Position numbers and translations under genes: made by a program
Assembly: GCF_910592395.1 (NCBI RefSeq)
Contig: NC_088313.1
Span: 16,322,437 to 16,386,436, forward strand
Direction: 5' to 3'
Length of the DNA: 64,000 nt
Source of the DNA: Lineus longissimus
Lineage: Eukaryota; Nemertea; Pilidiophora; Heteronemertea; Lineidae
In this document: positions 45,779 through 60,600 of the stretch, piece by piece
Numbering within the stretch: the first letter of the stretch is position 1
Layout: every line of letters begins with the position of its first letter
Notes under the pieces: generated by a model
Seen by the model: the letters and a program-made list of their open reading frames with translations, nothing else
What the model was told of the DNA's origin: nothing
Databases searched by the model: none

Positions 45779-46520
45779 AAGGGGGGGGGGGGGTTGCCAC
45801 TGATTCAAGCTGGAGAGAGGAGAATGAATTGGAGAGAAAAATAAAAGTAATGGGGACTGATATATGAGCCAGACCACGTCGCGTGAGTGCCAATTCATAA
45901 TAAAACGATGAAGTAAATATCAGTTGACAGCGCTGAAATCCCGACCATGCAACTGATTCAAGCACGAAAGAGAAGTTTCAGTTGGAGCTCTCCCATAGGA
46001 TATGATAATTGAGGAAGAACTGACGACTGATTTCTGAACCAAACTGCGTGAGCGCATTGCCGATCAGGTGATAAAATGAGATATCCTTTTCATGTAACAG
46101 ATATCCGACCATGCCACTGATTATAAACCCGAGAGAGGTGTATCAATTGGAGCTGGCCCAAAGGAAGTAAAAGAGCACAGTCATGAATGTGAGTGCAAAA
46201 GAGTTGCTTAATCTCTACTTCACGTGATCCTATCCATCAATCACCATCTAACCCGCTCATCCGGTAGCCTGACCATAGTTAGCCAAGACGAGATGCTGTA
46301 GACACGAACAGTATTATTGCCTTTAATTGCCAATCTGACCACTTTAACCGGGGGGGTTAGGTTAGGATCAGAAGCCTTCGCACCTGATGTCTAAGGTAAC
46401 CCAGTCACGCACGAGGTGGAATCGAATGCTGTTATTGATCATTCGATAGCCGCTGCTCTCCATATTGTGACAGGTATCAGACCTAACCGCGAGAGCGCAT
46501 TGTTAGATGACGATACCTTT
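45779..46520. repeat. degenerate tandem repeat, period about 155-160 bp
   Basis: After a run of about 13 G (45780-45793), three units start at about 45798, 45952 and 46112. Each has an ACTGATT(C/A)-AA block, GAGAGAGG or a variant, then an (A/C)A-TTGGAG(C/A) block. Units 1 and 2 also share GCGTGAG and CCGACCATGC. Further degenerate pieces (GCGAGAGCGCATTG) appear near 46490. No coding potential. Confidence 0.55.
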
Positions 46521-49500
46521 CAAAGATATGACAAACTGAGACAGCCCACTGAAGCATTGATATCATCTTTTAACGGCAGGATATGAACAGACAGGCTGTG
46601 GGTGTAAAGAAGAAAGCCGTTATTTGAAGAACTGGTAGTGTCAAGTGGGACGAAGCCATCATCTAAAGAATAAGAGCAATGCAGATCTGTTCAGATTCAG
46701 GTAACATTTTGTCGGATTGATTTTAAGATACACTAAGACTTTGACTAACTTTTTAAGAACGACACAATTCTTCATATGGAAGAATGACGCAGAGGGAAAT
46801 CATGATAGTCTTTTGATGTTAATTAATGTTGTCAGACAGCACTGATGAGGAAGCCGACAAAGGTTTATGCCAAATTCAATTAGAGGTGCTATACGCGACA
46901 TCGCAGTGTCCATCTGGATGCGAAGATTTGATCATCTCAGGACGACTGAATGAGGCAACATCCGCAATATCTCTGGCAGATTCCAACAAGGCACAGCTGA
47001 ATAGATGTAGGCCATTTAGCATTTAATTAGGAACAGCGTGAAGATGAATTTGGCCACTCTTTGGTTCTTGGTTTTTCCATGCTTACATCAAGTAATGAAG
47101 CATGCCCGCCGGTACCATTAGCGGAAATCTAAACGAAATAAATGGCTTTGCTAATTTTGTGATGCGCGAAAGCACTAAGCCATTGTGTACCACAATTCCC
47201 CCATTGTCATGTAACGTGTATGTATGTTGTCAATAAACCATTCAATATGTGTAACTGTTATGACTTGTGAATGAACGTTCCCTTTATTGTTAACGTCATG
47301 TGACGTAATGGGTTTATGGGTCGTGTATGTTATATGTTAGGTGCTGGCAGTCATGGTTTGTCTGTCGAGGTGTGAGGTGTCGTGAATGCTTTAGCCGGTG
47401 TGTGTGTTGGTGATGTGTCGTGGTGTATGTTTGTGCTGTCGAAATTATCATCAATTCCTTAGAGTTACTCTAAGTCAATTCATAATAGAGACATCGATAT
47501 GTTGCTGATTCCTGGATACTGTTTGCAGATCGATGCATCTATTTTGAATTGATGATGATTTTAACAGCTACTGTATATTGTGCTTACTGCGGAGAGAGAG
47601 AGGGGTAGCAATTGTGTTTATGAGTGCAACGTGTATTGTTTTGTATTATTATTGTAATTCATTTATTCTGTATGTTTCAGTTTTTGATGTAATAAACGTT
47701 ATCAAAAACAAGCACCACGAGTTTAGTTTTTTATGAGTTGGTCTTTTTCAGGCCGTGAATTAGCATCATCACCTTTTTTGTTGACGAAGCATATCGTGGC
47801 CTGGGAATATGGGGTGGGGTCATTTAACATCACCCAATTGCAGTATTCCCACCAAACTACCGCTAACAGTTACATAAAGAAACACATGGCGTCACCCCTC
47901 ATGGTAAACTGTCCCCGAACACTGGATAGTTTTTCTAATTTTTTCAGCAAGTCTGCCCACGGGTGTAATCAGTAGCCGTATAGGTAGAATGGCAACACTG
48001 TATCGGGCGCGAAGAACATTACAAAAACAACATAGGAGACTGAGTTAGTGTCAGATAGGTCAAAAAGTACAAGAAAACTGAGTGATGAAGAGGGTTATAT
48101 TGAACTTAGAATACAAAGAAATGAGTCCTGGGAATGGTCATATCGAACTTTAGTGACTAACAGACTGAGTGGCCAGAGATAGGTCAAAGCTCACTACGCA
48201 TCGGGCATTGGTAAATTAGAGGTAAAAAAAGCTAAGAACGGCCATCACAACGAGAAAAACTTGAGAAACTGTCATTATCTTCGTTGGTGTCTCCGATTAT
48301 TGCATTTCCCTAGAAGCATAAAGAATCCGCCTGGCATTCGGTTGAGCAGCATTGCAGCAGCTAGGACAGCACAAAAAGGAAACAGGGAAATCTTCTAAGA
48401 GCTAGCATGGTGAGAAAAACACTCGAGTCACGGTAGGAACTCCTTCCGATGCACTAAGAAGTGGGGACACTTCCTCTCTACTCCGTGCGAAGCACCAGAA
48501 TAATGAATGAATTGCGTCTGTATTGGCTTGCTGGCTCAAGTTGGTCATTGACATCTTCAGGGATGTCGCAGCCCGCAGATTTTTCTTGAATATCCAAGGT
48601 GATTGCAGTCCGCATACTCAGCACAGCAGAGGGCTTCTCTCAATTGAATAGAATTTGTTTTAAGTTGAGTTCATGGTCTTCGTGAATAGCGCAGCAAATG
48701 GTTTCCCTAAATTGAATAGAAGGTGCTTTAAAATGCCACTAGATCTGAGTAACATTAAATTTTTCGAACGATTGTGGTTACCGACATTTACAAGAGGACG
48801 AGCGCCAATTCAGTGCAATCAGTTCTGGAAAGTTCAACTGATCAATATTTTTAACCCGATACGAGTAGGAGGAGCTGCTTGTAGAACCTCATGAACCTAC
48901 ATTTAATACGTGTTTACTGTCAGAATGAGTGTTGTAAATAACAGCCTAATTGACACAAAGAATGCAAGAAAAAGCTGGACAACCGTCGACCAGAAATCAT
49001 CTCTGCAACACTTTTCGCCAAGAAAACATCATAAACAGACATTATATACTGGATAGTAAAAAATTATGATAAGGCACTCTAAGCCAACCCAACCAAGATC
49101 AATAAGATACCAACTGACATGCAAAAATGACCTTAAAAAAGCTTTTGGTCTGAGCTAACTGCCGAAGCGGCGGCTCATATGGATTCTCGGCACGGGATCC
49201 CCACATTAACATTGACCATCAATGAAATATATTGCGCCGCTATTTTTTCTTTTTCGCAGGGAATAGCCTCGCGAAAGAGTCTTTCGCTTCGCATGGTGAT
49301 TAGATATCGCAAACGAATGAAGTGGCGATGACATTGTGCAGGATATTTGCCAATAAATAAAAAAAAAACCTAGCTATTTTGTTGGGAGGAGAATCGGTGT
49401 TTGGAGACAAGGGCGTCAACAATAGTAGTCAGAGCGTGACAGTAAACGTTGCTGGATGTTGATAAACATGGACATTACATTTTTTTACCTCTTCCTGGAA

Positions 49501-52500
49501 GCAGCCAGACTAGACTTCAATGAAGCTAATCGTAACGCTCTAATATGATATAATGATGAGTGTTATCCAAAGTTGCTTGTTATTTACAACACGCTTTCGT
49601 TCTTAATCTGGACCACTGATCGGGTTGTTTCCTAATCTTATAATGGTAGTTGGAGGCACATTGCCGCATATATCACGCGGACTAGCACAGCGTAAAAAAG
49701 TTGAAAAGCTGCTCTTTTCACAATGATCGCAATGACGTTTGGCAATGACTTACCAAATTATACCAGAAACATTGCAATACGTAATGTGCGGATGATGTTT
49801 ATTGACGAGACTGGTTAGTCCACAGCTATGTCGTGCTTTTATTGGCTCTGTATAATAAAACAGCAAAACGTATTTAAAATTAATAAAAATCATATATGAC
49901 AAGGTGTCATGGTTGTTACGACCTGGGTTAACAATATCAGCCACTTTGAGTGTCTAAATGAGACTGAGTGTGAGGGAGGATGCGTGCGGCGTAAACCAAT
50001 CTGTCCAGATTGCGACTGGCTTAATGTTATTACTACATGATGCAGGTCTCTAATGATCGAATTCTTGCGTTCGTATTCCGTACGAAGGTCTTTGGTGTCA
50101 TCAAGTCCTGCGCTAAATCATCTATGCGACACTCCTAAATCATCTTTTATCTGGTACCCTGTTATCGCTAATAAAGAACAAGCTTTTAAGTTTGCGGTGT
50201 GGATGCCAGGAAGGTCTGACTAAATTACATTTTGTGCTGGAGAACGTTGTTCAGTTGGTCATTGCCAGTATTTCTAATTGTCATTTCAAAGGCCCGCCGG
50301 GTTTCATTACAACGAAATAAGATGAGAAAGGGGAGGATAGGGAGAATTTTTAAAGGCTTTTGTTAGTGAGACAGTACCGTTATCACACGTATTCCACTGA
50401 GCGCTTATCCCAAGGACATCGACTTCACAGTCAGCATTGTGAATGAGATGGAGTTGCTACTGAGGCATTGAGCACAAATCGTAGGAGAAATTCAATTAGT
50501 CGGTGAGATTTACACAATCCATGTTTACCATTGGAGGGCTTCGCTGTCAGAAAGAATGTTTTGTGTTTCAATTGCATTTACCGTTGTAATTCAATCTGCA
50601 GCCATACAGCGTGGGCTGCTACCCGCTATGTTTGCACTCTGTATAATGTCCCAAATCTGAAAAGTAGTGCGTATACTACGTTCAAGTACAACCGGTTCCG
50701 ATCAATTAAACAGTATTCACAACCTACTGAGGATAGAAAGGATTTTCGCTCGTTGTCATCACCAGCAATAATTCTCACACCCGAATGTTTATCCCAATAT
50801 TCCCTATCATGATTTCCCCAAGGCAAAATGCAGGTCCGCCTCTGACATCGTAATGTGCTCCCCTTAAGACGAGCACCATATCTTAAAGTCATGCAATTCT
50901 AAAATCATTTTTATCGCCATCCGGCTTTCACTGGTCATCGTAATGAGCCACAGCGAATCCCAGTAATGCCATCCACTAACTGGCCGGAAACAGAAACATC
51001 CTCTTAATCAAGTTAATGGATTTGTTACCCTTACCTAGGGGCATGGCAGCTAATTGAGCCAGGAAGGGTAACTGTGCCCGTCAAAATAAGACAGGAAGGG
51101 ACTTATTAAAACCTACGCGCGGATGTGGGTTTCTGAAGTTATTAGTGTTATGGACAACTAAAGTGGTCACCAAGTCACGTATTTTATATCGATTATCGAC
51201 TGTTGATTATAAACTGAACCGTCGCCAATACATCAGTCACCGACACAGCCCTGTGTGTTGGTATTGTACGTCACCATTGCAGTGGAGGCTGAAATTAGGC
51301 TTATAAGAAGGCTTCCGCGAATGAGACTTCCCAATTACTATACAGACTCAGGCCAAGTGTTCCCCTTACAACTGCCTGGGGAGCTTGAGGTGACATAACA
51401 ATGCAAACTGTGTAGTATAGGCTGGTATATGCATATTACACTTTAACAAAACTGGAAAGTCAGATACTGGCCTAACCTGTCAGTGTAAGTCGAAACACAC
51501 CAAATGACCACCGATGTTTCGACATAAAAGTTTCTTCAGAGAGGTTCTAATGAAGCAAATATGAACTCAGATCTCATGAAACTCAAGAAATCAATTCCCC
51601 TTTCGAAATGACACATTTCGGCAATATTGAAATGTTTCTCAATGAGCGTTAACAACGAAATACTGTTTCTTTGCTGTTTTCATTGTCGATTTAAAGGTTA
51701 ATTGACTTTTAGAATGATGAATTGCAACCATAACGAAAGTCTACATTCGGAAAATTGTTGCACCCCATGAGGATATACTGCAACGTAATGGTTTTGCACT
51801 ACGTCACCCGTGGTGGAGAGCAACGGTAGGTAAGCAGTGTCCCGTTATTGAGTTTAACACACTATCTGGGATTCACATGTACTTTTGGTATGCAATCAAT
51901 TACTATGCAGATACTGCCATGATGATATTTTATGCCTCCTTTCGACTTTTATCTAGAAGCTCAAGAAAATTGAAAAATTGAACGGTAAAAAATTGAATCA
52001 TGCATCATGCAAAATGCCCCTTTTCGAATGTTCATTTGTATCTTAAAGTCAGTTTGATATAATTGCATTACATTTTCAGTTCACTCTTTCTGCCCATGTA
52101 ATTCAAGGTACAGTCCATTCAACTTCCCCGGTTCACGGGTAATTTGCTAGTTTATATAAATCAGGTACTTTAAAGCCAAGAATTGACTCCGGGGTTGTAG
52201 CTATCCATTCTTCGAGAGAACGACTGCCATGTTTGAAAGAGCTACAAACTATTGACAGCGCCGATTGTGTAGCTTTTTTTGTCACTGACGTACCGTTGCC
52301 AAAGGCATTCTCAAAGAACAAGATGGTCATTAGGAACGCTGGCAACTTTCGATGCCAGAGGCAAGTTCTTTGCCAAGAGTTGCCAGTCGACCTTTAGACA
52401 GGACTAGAGTGCCAAAAGACGTGTGATATTGATACTTTTAGCGAACTCAGTTTTTATAATGCCATATCGTCATTTCTCCGGAAAAAGCGCGGGTATGTTG

Positions 52501-55500
52501 TTAAGTAAAAAAAAGAAGTTCTATACCTTGTGGCCAGATCCGAAACAGACAATTGGCGCTTGTGTTGACTTTTAATCACTGAAATTGGGAGGACTTTTGT
52601 CGGCAGCGTTTCATAGGGCTGTTATGTCTCAAGACAGAACAGGACGACCTGGATTATAGCACATAGTAAATTTGTGATTCACCATGCGTAACAACCTGTT
52701 CACTTTTAAAAGGGTTCTCCGCATCCTGTTATCGTATCTGATTTGATTACGATTTATTCGCGGTGTTTTCATTTAGAAACTTTGAAGTTCCTAATCTATT
52801 CGGCAGTTAAATCCTTCCGGGAAAGCTTATTTAAACTGCTAATTAATTTGTGTTTCAAAATCCTTAATGTGCCTTGGATCTGCGAATTAAAAAACACCTT
52901 AGCTAATTGCTGCGTCAAAGTTAATGAACAGATTTTGATAAAACTCCCCGGTCATCTGCGGAGGTCAGTGGTAACTTCTAAATTTAATCCGAATGTTACC
53001 GAGCCGTGCACTACCCACAAATGTATGAACAAACAATCCATTTCACGATGTGTGCATATCTTCCAGTGTATTCACCCATGCGACCTTATATCGCCTAGAA
53101 AATACCAAGCAAACGCGCTCTTTGTTACATATCTGAATGAATCGACCTTCTCTTTGGGGGACTCAGAAGTCAGCCTATCATGAACAACTATCATATAGGT
53201 ATAAGATTGCAGTCCATGTCATTGAAAACGATCCCTGTGGTGCCGTATATCATCACAAAAATGAATAAAAATGCCCTTTTTGGCTTCGGGAATTAGATAT
53301 TAGCCTAGTTATTATGCACACGCTGAAAACTGATATGTTCGAATTGTATTTTAGCTTGCACGATGAGGCGGTCTCCACTAGATACGATAAGGAATGAGGC
53401 TTACAACGGAATGTCCTGCATAGGTTTGTAATTTGATAAATTAATGCTGATGTGATACTGGCGAGATGCTTGAGAGAAAAAGGACTCTATTTCAAGACTT
53501 TCAGGGTACAATATTTAACCTCTTGCATTGGTATAGTGGAAGCAGTGCACTTGACTAAAAATGCTACCGGTACTGTGAGCTAGTTGGTATGCAAGAATTG
53601 TAACTTATAACAATTTTTTTTCATATCTATGGGATAGGAAATAAAGAGAATGAATATGATAGAACTTAGAAAAGCACTGATGATGTAACCATGCAGGTTA
53701 CACTAAAACCTTAGGAGAGTCAGCTTCTAAACACAATGAGGATTTTTGCTATGTTTATTATCTTTGTTATGTACATTCATACTCGCAGTTACTCTGTAGG
53801 TGAATCCCCCTGTTACTTAAGCTCCTTCAATTTTATCTGTGAAAAGTTGATCCTAGCTTAAAGTGTGCATGACATTAAAATCGTATTGTGTGCGAAACAT
53901 CAATATCTGTTATTATCACGTTCTCAAAACTTACATGTCATTACAATCGATGGATGATTCGGTCTAACCTAGATAAACCTAGATAATCGCCGGTGTCAAA
54001 CGCACATGTCCAAGTACACCTCGCAATATAATTGATCTGTCTTTTTCACCTGGTGATTTCGTGATGTGGCCGTAATAGAACTATGTATAAATACCCCCAG
54101 CGTCATCGGATCGAAAAAGCATTTTGAACATGTATTATTTGTCCCTATACCAGGAAATAAGTATATCGGACGATAGAAGAAAACAGAAATGAGAAGTGAA
54201 TGATAACTATGGGTGCAACAGAAAAGTCTACATTCAAAGCAGTGATTGTAATATAAGATTATGATAGTTACACTATGAATGCAAGAGAAAAATGAACAAG
54301 TTTGATAATACAGAAGCCAAAAAACCACATGTTAGAACTTTTTGATACTTTTTGATCTTTTTGATACACTGTTATTTTGTCCTCTATAGAGAGCTGTCAA
54401 CAGACGCCAGTGGTATAAAAATATTATACTTATCGAGAAGTAAAATCGCTGCCCTTAAAGAAAGGTAACCGTATGGGAGGCTGCAATATATTATTGGATT
54501 GCGTGTTCAATTCTTTACTGATCGGAGTATCACGTACGGGCGTCAGACACGGCGTCGTTCTTGGACCAGCTGGCGGTGGTCTCCCTGTCACCTTTTATCG
54601 ATGTTCTCAACAAACATATTGTCCAAAAGTGGCCTCAGGGGTCTTCACCCATCCAATTCCAGAAGAACTTAGTGATTCACCATTTGCTGGTCATAAGAAA
54701 ATATAGCCATAACCGTGTCATATTAGCTGGAAGACAAAACGAACAGAAAGAGTTACAAAATACTAACCTTGTAATGCTATATGCTTTTTTTCTTGCAAGT
54801 TGCGTTGCGGAATCTGGAATAAGAGAAAAGAAAGTATTGTCATTATCTTATATTCAATTCGCATTCCGCTTTTTTATGCTTTTCGTTTGTTCATACATGT
54901 ATATACAATGTACAAGCTATCCCCTTTTTGTTTTCTGAAAAATCTCACACATTGTTCTTATTTTGACAAGAAGATTTGTTATTTTAACAAGGAATATCTG
55001 TCTTCCGAGGTGCGAGACAAAAATATACACTGCAGCTGCAATAATTTTTCAAAATTATTATCACTTCCATCCGCCTTGTTCGTTGTGCTTCTATCGAATT
55101 CGCGTTTGCGTACGTTTTAGTTTGACGACGTAAAAACGTCGGGGGAACTGCGCCGTGCAGAAACGCTTACACTTTCATAATAGAAAGTAAAATGTAGGTG
55201 GGTTTGATACCGCTTTGAGGAGGCTTCTACCGTTTTTAACATGCTGAACTGCACTAAAGTACAATGGATTATACATGTACTTTAACATTTTCAAAATCGA
55301 CTGGATGAAAGCATGATTATTCAATATTTTGCTCATAATCTGCTATGTGCCATCACATAAAATATTGCGTATACTCGTCTTCTGGAAATGGTTCAGGTGT
55401 TCTGTTGATAGTCTTTATTCACACCGGATGTGAATACATTTGATCGATGGATGGTCCGAACCGGATTTAGAAACAAGCATTCGCGTCCTATTTGTTTACA

Positions 55501-56399
55501 TAATGAGATTACCAATTAAACAGTCGCAAAGAAAGTATACTACGTTTTAGTGAATGATGATCCCCTTCGATTCAGCAGCGACAGCTTTATTATCGACAAA
55601 GAAGCGTTATCAGCTCATGTCAGTCGCGGAATAACATGCGGAAAAAGTGCTTTCAGTTGGAAGCAATCAATTCTCAACAAATCGAAAAAGACTATCCTTT
55701 CGTTTCGTCGAACCTCCCTGATTTAGAAAAGAAAGACAAATATTTCCTTTCTTTTTGCCTTGAAAGTTTGCCTCATGTGGTTCATTAGCTTTTTACGGTG
55801 CTGTCACTTCTTAACGTTTGACGGGTAATCAATCATTGTTTTTAAGCTTTGTTTGAACATTGAGCTGCAAAGTTGCGTCTTATGATGTGATTGGTGATAA
55901 TTCATCTAAATTACATGCCAGTTCTTATTATCTGTCGTCGGCGATGATATTGAAATAGGGCGGAGGTGAACGAATTGGCGTCAAGGTGACTTCAATGATG
56001 ATTACGTTTTGTCATATTGGTGCTGCAAACGACGATGATAAGGTGTTACAGAAGAGAAAATTAGTTATCCTCTGCGGTTTTACCCTTTCCTTCGGAGGGA
56101 TTGTCCGCTGTGTGCTTGAAATGGCCGAAGGCAGAAGAATTGGCATACTTGGACTGAGATCCTACATATGTATCATAATAATTATATGATATATATGGTA
56201 TGAATAACGATGATCACTAGCAATCTATATTCTCCAGGCAGTCTTGCGACCATCAGCTAACGATTGGCGACAGTGTACACCTATCAGCGCCGTCACTCCC
56301 GGATACGTAATGATGATAGATAGGAGTTAATGTTCCGATGTGTCTCCAGATCCTTTATCATGGTGAATACGCATGAACAGTGGATATCGAAATTTGAGC
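46521..56399. other. intergenic, no gene recognised
   Basis: Several frames were examined, including 46826-47026 (66 codons, acidic start), 47733-47975, 52743-53183 (146 codons) and 54561-54938 (125 codons). None has a recognised domain or a convincing exon structure. 54340-54370 is a small TTTTTGATC/A tandem. AATAAA hexamers near 47229 and 47689 are not linked to a gene I can see. Confidence 0.45.
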
Positions 56400-56945
56400 T
56401 GATGAAAACAGATTGGTTGTCGGACCCGGAAGCGATAGCTGATCGAGAACAAAGATCGATTGTCGGACACGAATGTTCTTCTTTTGAAACGTACCCACAC
56501 TTAATCATCCAAGCCGTGTGACAAGTATCTGTTGTCGGACGCGGCAGCTCTTCCATCAAAGGAAATCCAAAGGACCGACGGCAATATTATAACCAAGCTG
56601 TCGGCTGAACAGCCGCCGTCAACTCTACGGTACTCCCCATCAAACCAACGATGCAGGCGAAGAAAAAAAGTCAGTGAGGGAATAACACCTTATTTCTCTA
56701 ACTGAGCAAACTTAGTCGAATTTCGATTGTTGGACGCTGCAGTGTAAATGATATCAAACTGCACTTAAACTGACTGATGACTGTAGACTCATCAAATTGT
56801 TGCGATTGTTGGACGAGTGGGTACTCTAACTATGTAATCTCTGTCGAAATGGGAAGTGTCTATTGTCGGACCTGGCGTTGCTTCACTTATGCCCATTCAA
56901 TAACTGTGTTAAGAAGAGCAGACGCAAATTTAAATTTTGGACGTG
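56400..56945. repeat. cluster of TTGTCGGAC-like motifs
   Basis: TTGTCGGAC occurs at 56417, 56460, 56532 and 56863, TTGTTGGAC at 56727 and 56806, and TTTTGGAC near 56934. All are on the plus strand, several preceded by GAT and followed by a C/G-rich tetramer. Spacing is irregular (43, 72, 195, 79 and 57 bases). It looks like the remains of a degenerate tandem repeat or a cluster of binding sites. Confidence 0.5.
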
Positions 56946-57479
56946 GAAGGTCTTCTTCAAAATACACTCCAACTGACGAGTTAACCCAAATTTTCTCTTC
57001 AATGTGTCTCAACGTCCTCAAACCAGAGTCTAGAAAAGTGACCTGACCGATCTGACCAATGACTTGTTGTAGCATAACATAAGTATGCCAACTTTAAGGT
57101 GTTCCACGTGTAATCAGTTTGGGACTGTAATAAGGTGTCTTCCCAATAACGGATGTGTCTCAGATAAAGTATACGTGACACCGCGATATATCGAATTATC
57201 TTGGCCGGATAATCGAGTCGGGCAGATCAAAGACCGACTCGACGACAATTTCCCTGGGCAGCAGTCTTATAACGATAACCTACACGGGTTTACAGACCAG
57301 TGTCAGACAGACTGGCCGCGGTAAAGGACTGACCTGATAAGGTAATGTAATAGATCTTCTTGACCGATACACGGCTTGTCTTGGTGGTACGTGACCACTT
57401 GGGCTATGCTTGTTAGCCACTAATGCGCTATCTATCAGCAAATACGTAACTTCATACGACCAACGACCTTCCACTGTTG

Positions 57480-57650
57480 CGACCTAGGATTAGATTTTGT
57501 TACTTCTGGAGACCGGGATTTTTCTTGCGCTGCTCCAAATATGTGGAACCGTCTCCCACGCTTTACACGCATATATATGGCAGCATCTCGGTCGTCAAGA
57601 AAAAAACTAAAACCTTCCTCTTTTGGTCGTGTGGACCTAAAAATTGTGCT
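57480..57650 (+). pseudogene. dead LINE reverse-transcriptase tail
   Basis: The plus strand reads GDRDFSCAAPNMWNRLP, then after a shift of frame VVKKKTKTFLF. These are the paired C-terminal motifs of CR1/L2-like non-LTR polyproteins (typically G-D-R-x-F-x-x-x-A-P-x-x-W-N-x-L-P followed later by F-K-x-x-L-K-T-x-L-F). The frame is broken at an A-run and nothing upstream extends it. Confidence 0.7.
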
Positions 57651-60600
57651 GTTGGCATAATATCTGAGTTAAATCTGTATGCAGCTGGTTTCTCTTAGAG
57701 TAAGACGTATATAATCACAGACCAGGTCATACCATCTCGCTTACAACAGAAACATCCTAAACACTACACGTTACAACGTAACGTACACCTCACTACATGG
57801 AGGTAAATAATGCACGAGGCATCTATGTTGCACCTGCCAAAGGAGATCATCAGACACCTGCCATAATTTCCCTGGGGTCTATTAACTTCCCTCATGCTAT
57901 TCGTCCATCCGAATCTTCAATGGAATCTTAGCTTTAGTGAGCTAGCTGTTTCCTACTTGGTCACTACCAGCCTAGTGCAGTTTAGCTCCTTATGGTACAT
58001 GTACTACTATGTAGAAGTTTGACCATTACCCTTCACGAATCTGCAGCCGTAAAGGGCGAAACTGCCCGATTTGCCGACAACTGGTTGCAAAGGGTTCCTT
58101 GCCTGACAGCTAACGTGTCATTAGGAGAGCAGATCATCCACCAAATGAGCAGCAATCAATTACTGATCAATAACTCGGCCTCGAGAGGAAATCCATTAAA
58201 CACCAATATATTTCCGCCTCAACAGGTCCTGCTGATGAGAGTGAGATGAAGTGCTGTGCGGCCAGTACTTAAGTGGTCATTGACCTCTACCTATCAACGA
58301 CAACAACAATAACAACGTTCACTCCCGGGCGTTAAAGCCTCCAGTAGCTTCGAACTGTTGGTTTCTTGGTCATGTTGGTGAAGCCTAAATTTACCAGCGC
58401 TTTTCCATGTTTTATTAGAACGCAAGAAAGAAATACTGTAAGAATCTTAATATAAAAATCAGGCGCATGTACACGGCACTGAATAAGTCCTTAACTAAGA
58501 ATCATGATATAAAAATATGGATTTTTTGCTGGGGAGTACCAGTAGAAGCATATTATTCTACGCCAAAAGTTTTATCTTCTCTTTCTTATCTGTCTCAACT
58601 TTAGAAAATATCCTTGAAGAATCGCATAGTACCTTTCTCAGAGCGTTGATTATCTCAACGGCACACAGTCACCAAGGGAGTTGTTTCAATTGCATCTCTT
58701 TCTTATCTACCCGTTTGGCGCCGATCTTCTTCCCCCGGACGCCGTTGATAATTCTGACTAAGGTAACGGTCGCATAGGGATTTCGTTAGCCCGCATTTGA
58801 GCAGTGTTCTTTGCAGCTCAATTAATAAAGATTGAACAAAATGTTAACTAACATTATCCTGGCCTTTGATACACATTAGGCTTTACTTTCTGACCTATTT
58901 GAGGTGTCACATGGCATTCACTGCATGGTCAATGACGGTGTAGTAGTTTTCATGGATAGTGATGGCAGGAAGATATTAAGTCACCTTCGATGCCGAGTGT
59001 CTTACGTATTTTGACATCACCGCACCGCAATTTACCAATGCTTGCCCTACAGAATACTATTTGAAAAGTTCCGAAGAGCGCTGACATTTTCTTGAATACA
59101 TCAGCTGTTCCTTGCGCACTTCTACTGCGACTCGGTGATATTGCATATCGAAAGCTAGCTTGTTTTTCAAAGATAATGAATACAATCTGCATAACGGTTC
59201 ACCGGAGATTAATAAATATTTTTACGGGGATTCATATCGAAGTCATTTTTGATTGCCACTGCTTGCTACATTACATTATTATCTCGGTGTAAGGTGTCTT
59301 TCCAATTCAGCTTGTGTATGGATTCATGGGACTATTATATCTAATCACTTTAAACGCCCAGTTTTATATAAAATGTTAGCTCAGAAACTTCCCACTGAAT
59401 GACATGGGGTATCTCTGCCCACCCTTCGCCGAACAGTGCTGCAGGGTTATCAGCTTATTAACTTGACAGAGTAATTGACTTACACACAATTTCACGAAAA
59501 AATTGCATTGTGCGCAAACAAAGCCTAACATTGCTCAGAAATTTTCAGTATTTCGCTACAAATGGCTCGTTTTTTGGTGTTTCTTCCTATCCGATTCTTC
59601 CAAAGAAGGTATTTTTGAAATTAGAAGTTTCAGATGAAACATAGCATTTTTGTTCAAATATTTCATATTCTGTGCGCAATCGCCTGAATCAGATTGCCAT
59701 TTTTTTCGTGAAATGGAGTTATGTCAAAGAAAGGAGTGCAAACTTTAAACCGGAAAACCTATATTGCTTGAATTGGAATCACGCGCCTTACTTAACAATT
59801 TCAATGACTCAATTTTGTAAAGGTTCGTTACACACAATCGCGTTCACGCCCCGCACTTGGTCGACCTGAAAAGTTCTCAATCATGCCCCGATTGTCTATT
59901 TCATTGAAATGTATAGAAACCGATATCGATTTTGACTGCTTTTGCCAGATCTCAAGCAGAAAAACGAATCAGTTCGGATGCATTGATGGGCTGTTTGTAC
60001 GAAAAGAGAATCCCGGAAACCTGATAACGTGATCAGAATCTTCACTCAAAATCAGCTATCATTTGGCTACCAATCTGCAACAATGAGCTCAGAATGACAA
60101 TTCGTAATGAAGCGGGATGATAAATGCCTCGATGTTTCTTTAGTTCAATGATAAATCTTAGCTAGGAATCACCTATTACCCCTTTGTGGAATCATTGCAA
60201 GTAGTGCAAACGGTGAAGGCTTAACTGGCGAACCTTTGTCTAAGACAGTGATTTGGAGATATAGAAAACCTAGCGAAATATTCAAACAAAAGATCAAATG
60301 GGTCGTCGATAAATATCCCCTCGATTAAATGGATCTTTTTACTGTTATTTTTCCTTTAACCGATCCATCATCCCTCAAGGTAAAAAAACACTCTGGCCGC
60401 TTTCTTTTGGCCATTACGTACGGTGCAGGAATAAATGCTAATCTCTTCCGAGGTATGATCACCTCAGTGTGCCCCAGAGTGAAAGCAAAAACGCCGACCG
60501 GCTATCAATAATCGAGTCGGAGAAACCTGACACATACGCGAAAGTCACGGGTAGTGTTGAATCCGTACAACACCAAAAGAGTGAGATGCACAATGTGCTT

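Noticed and set aside
52743-53183. 146-codon plus-strand frame
   Set aside because: Cysteine-containing but with no known spacing pattern, signal peptide or domain. Treated as chance.
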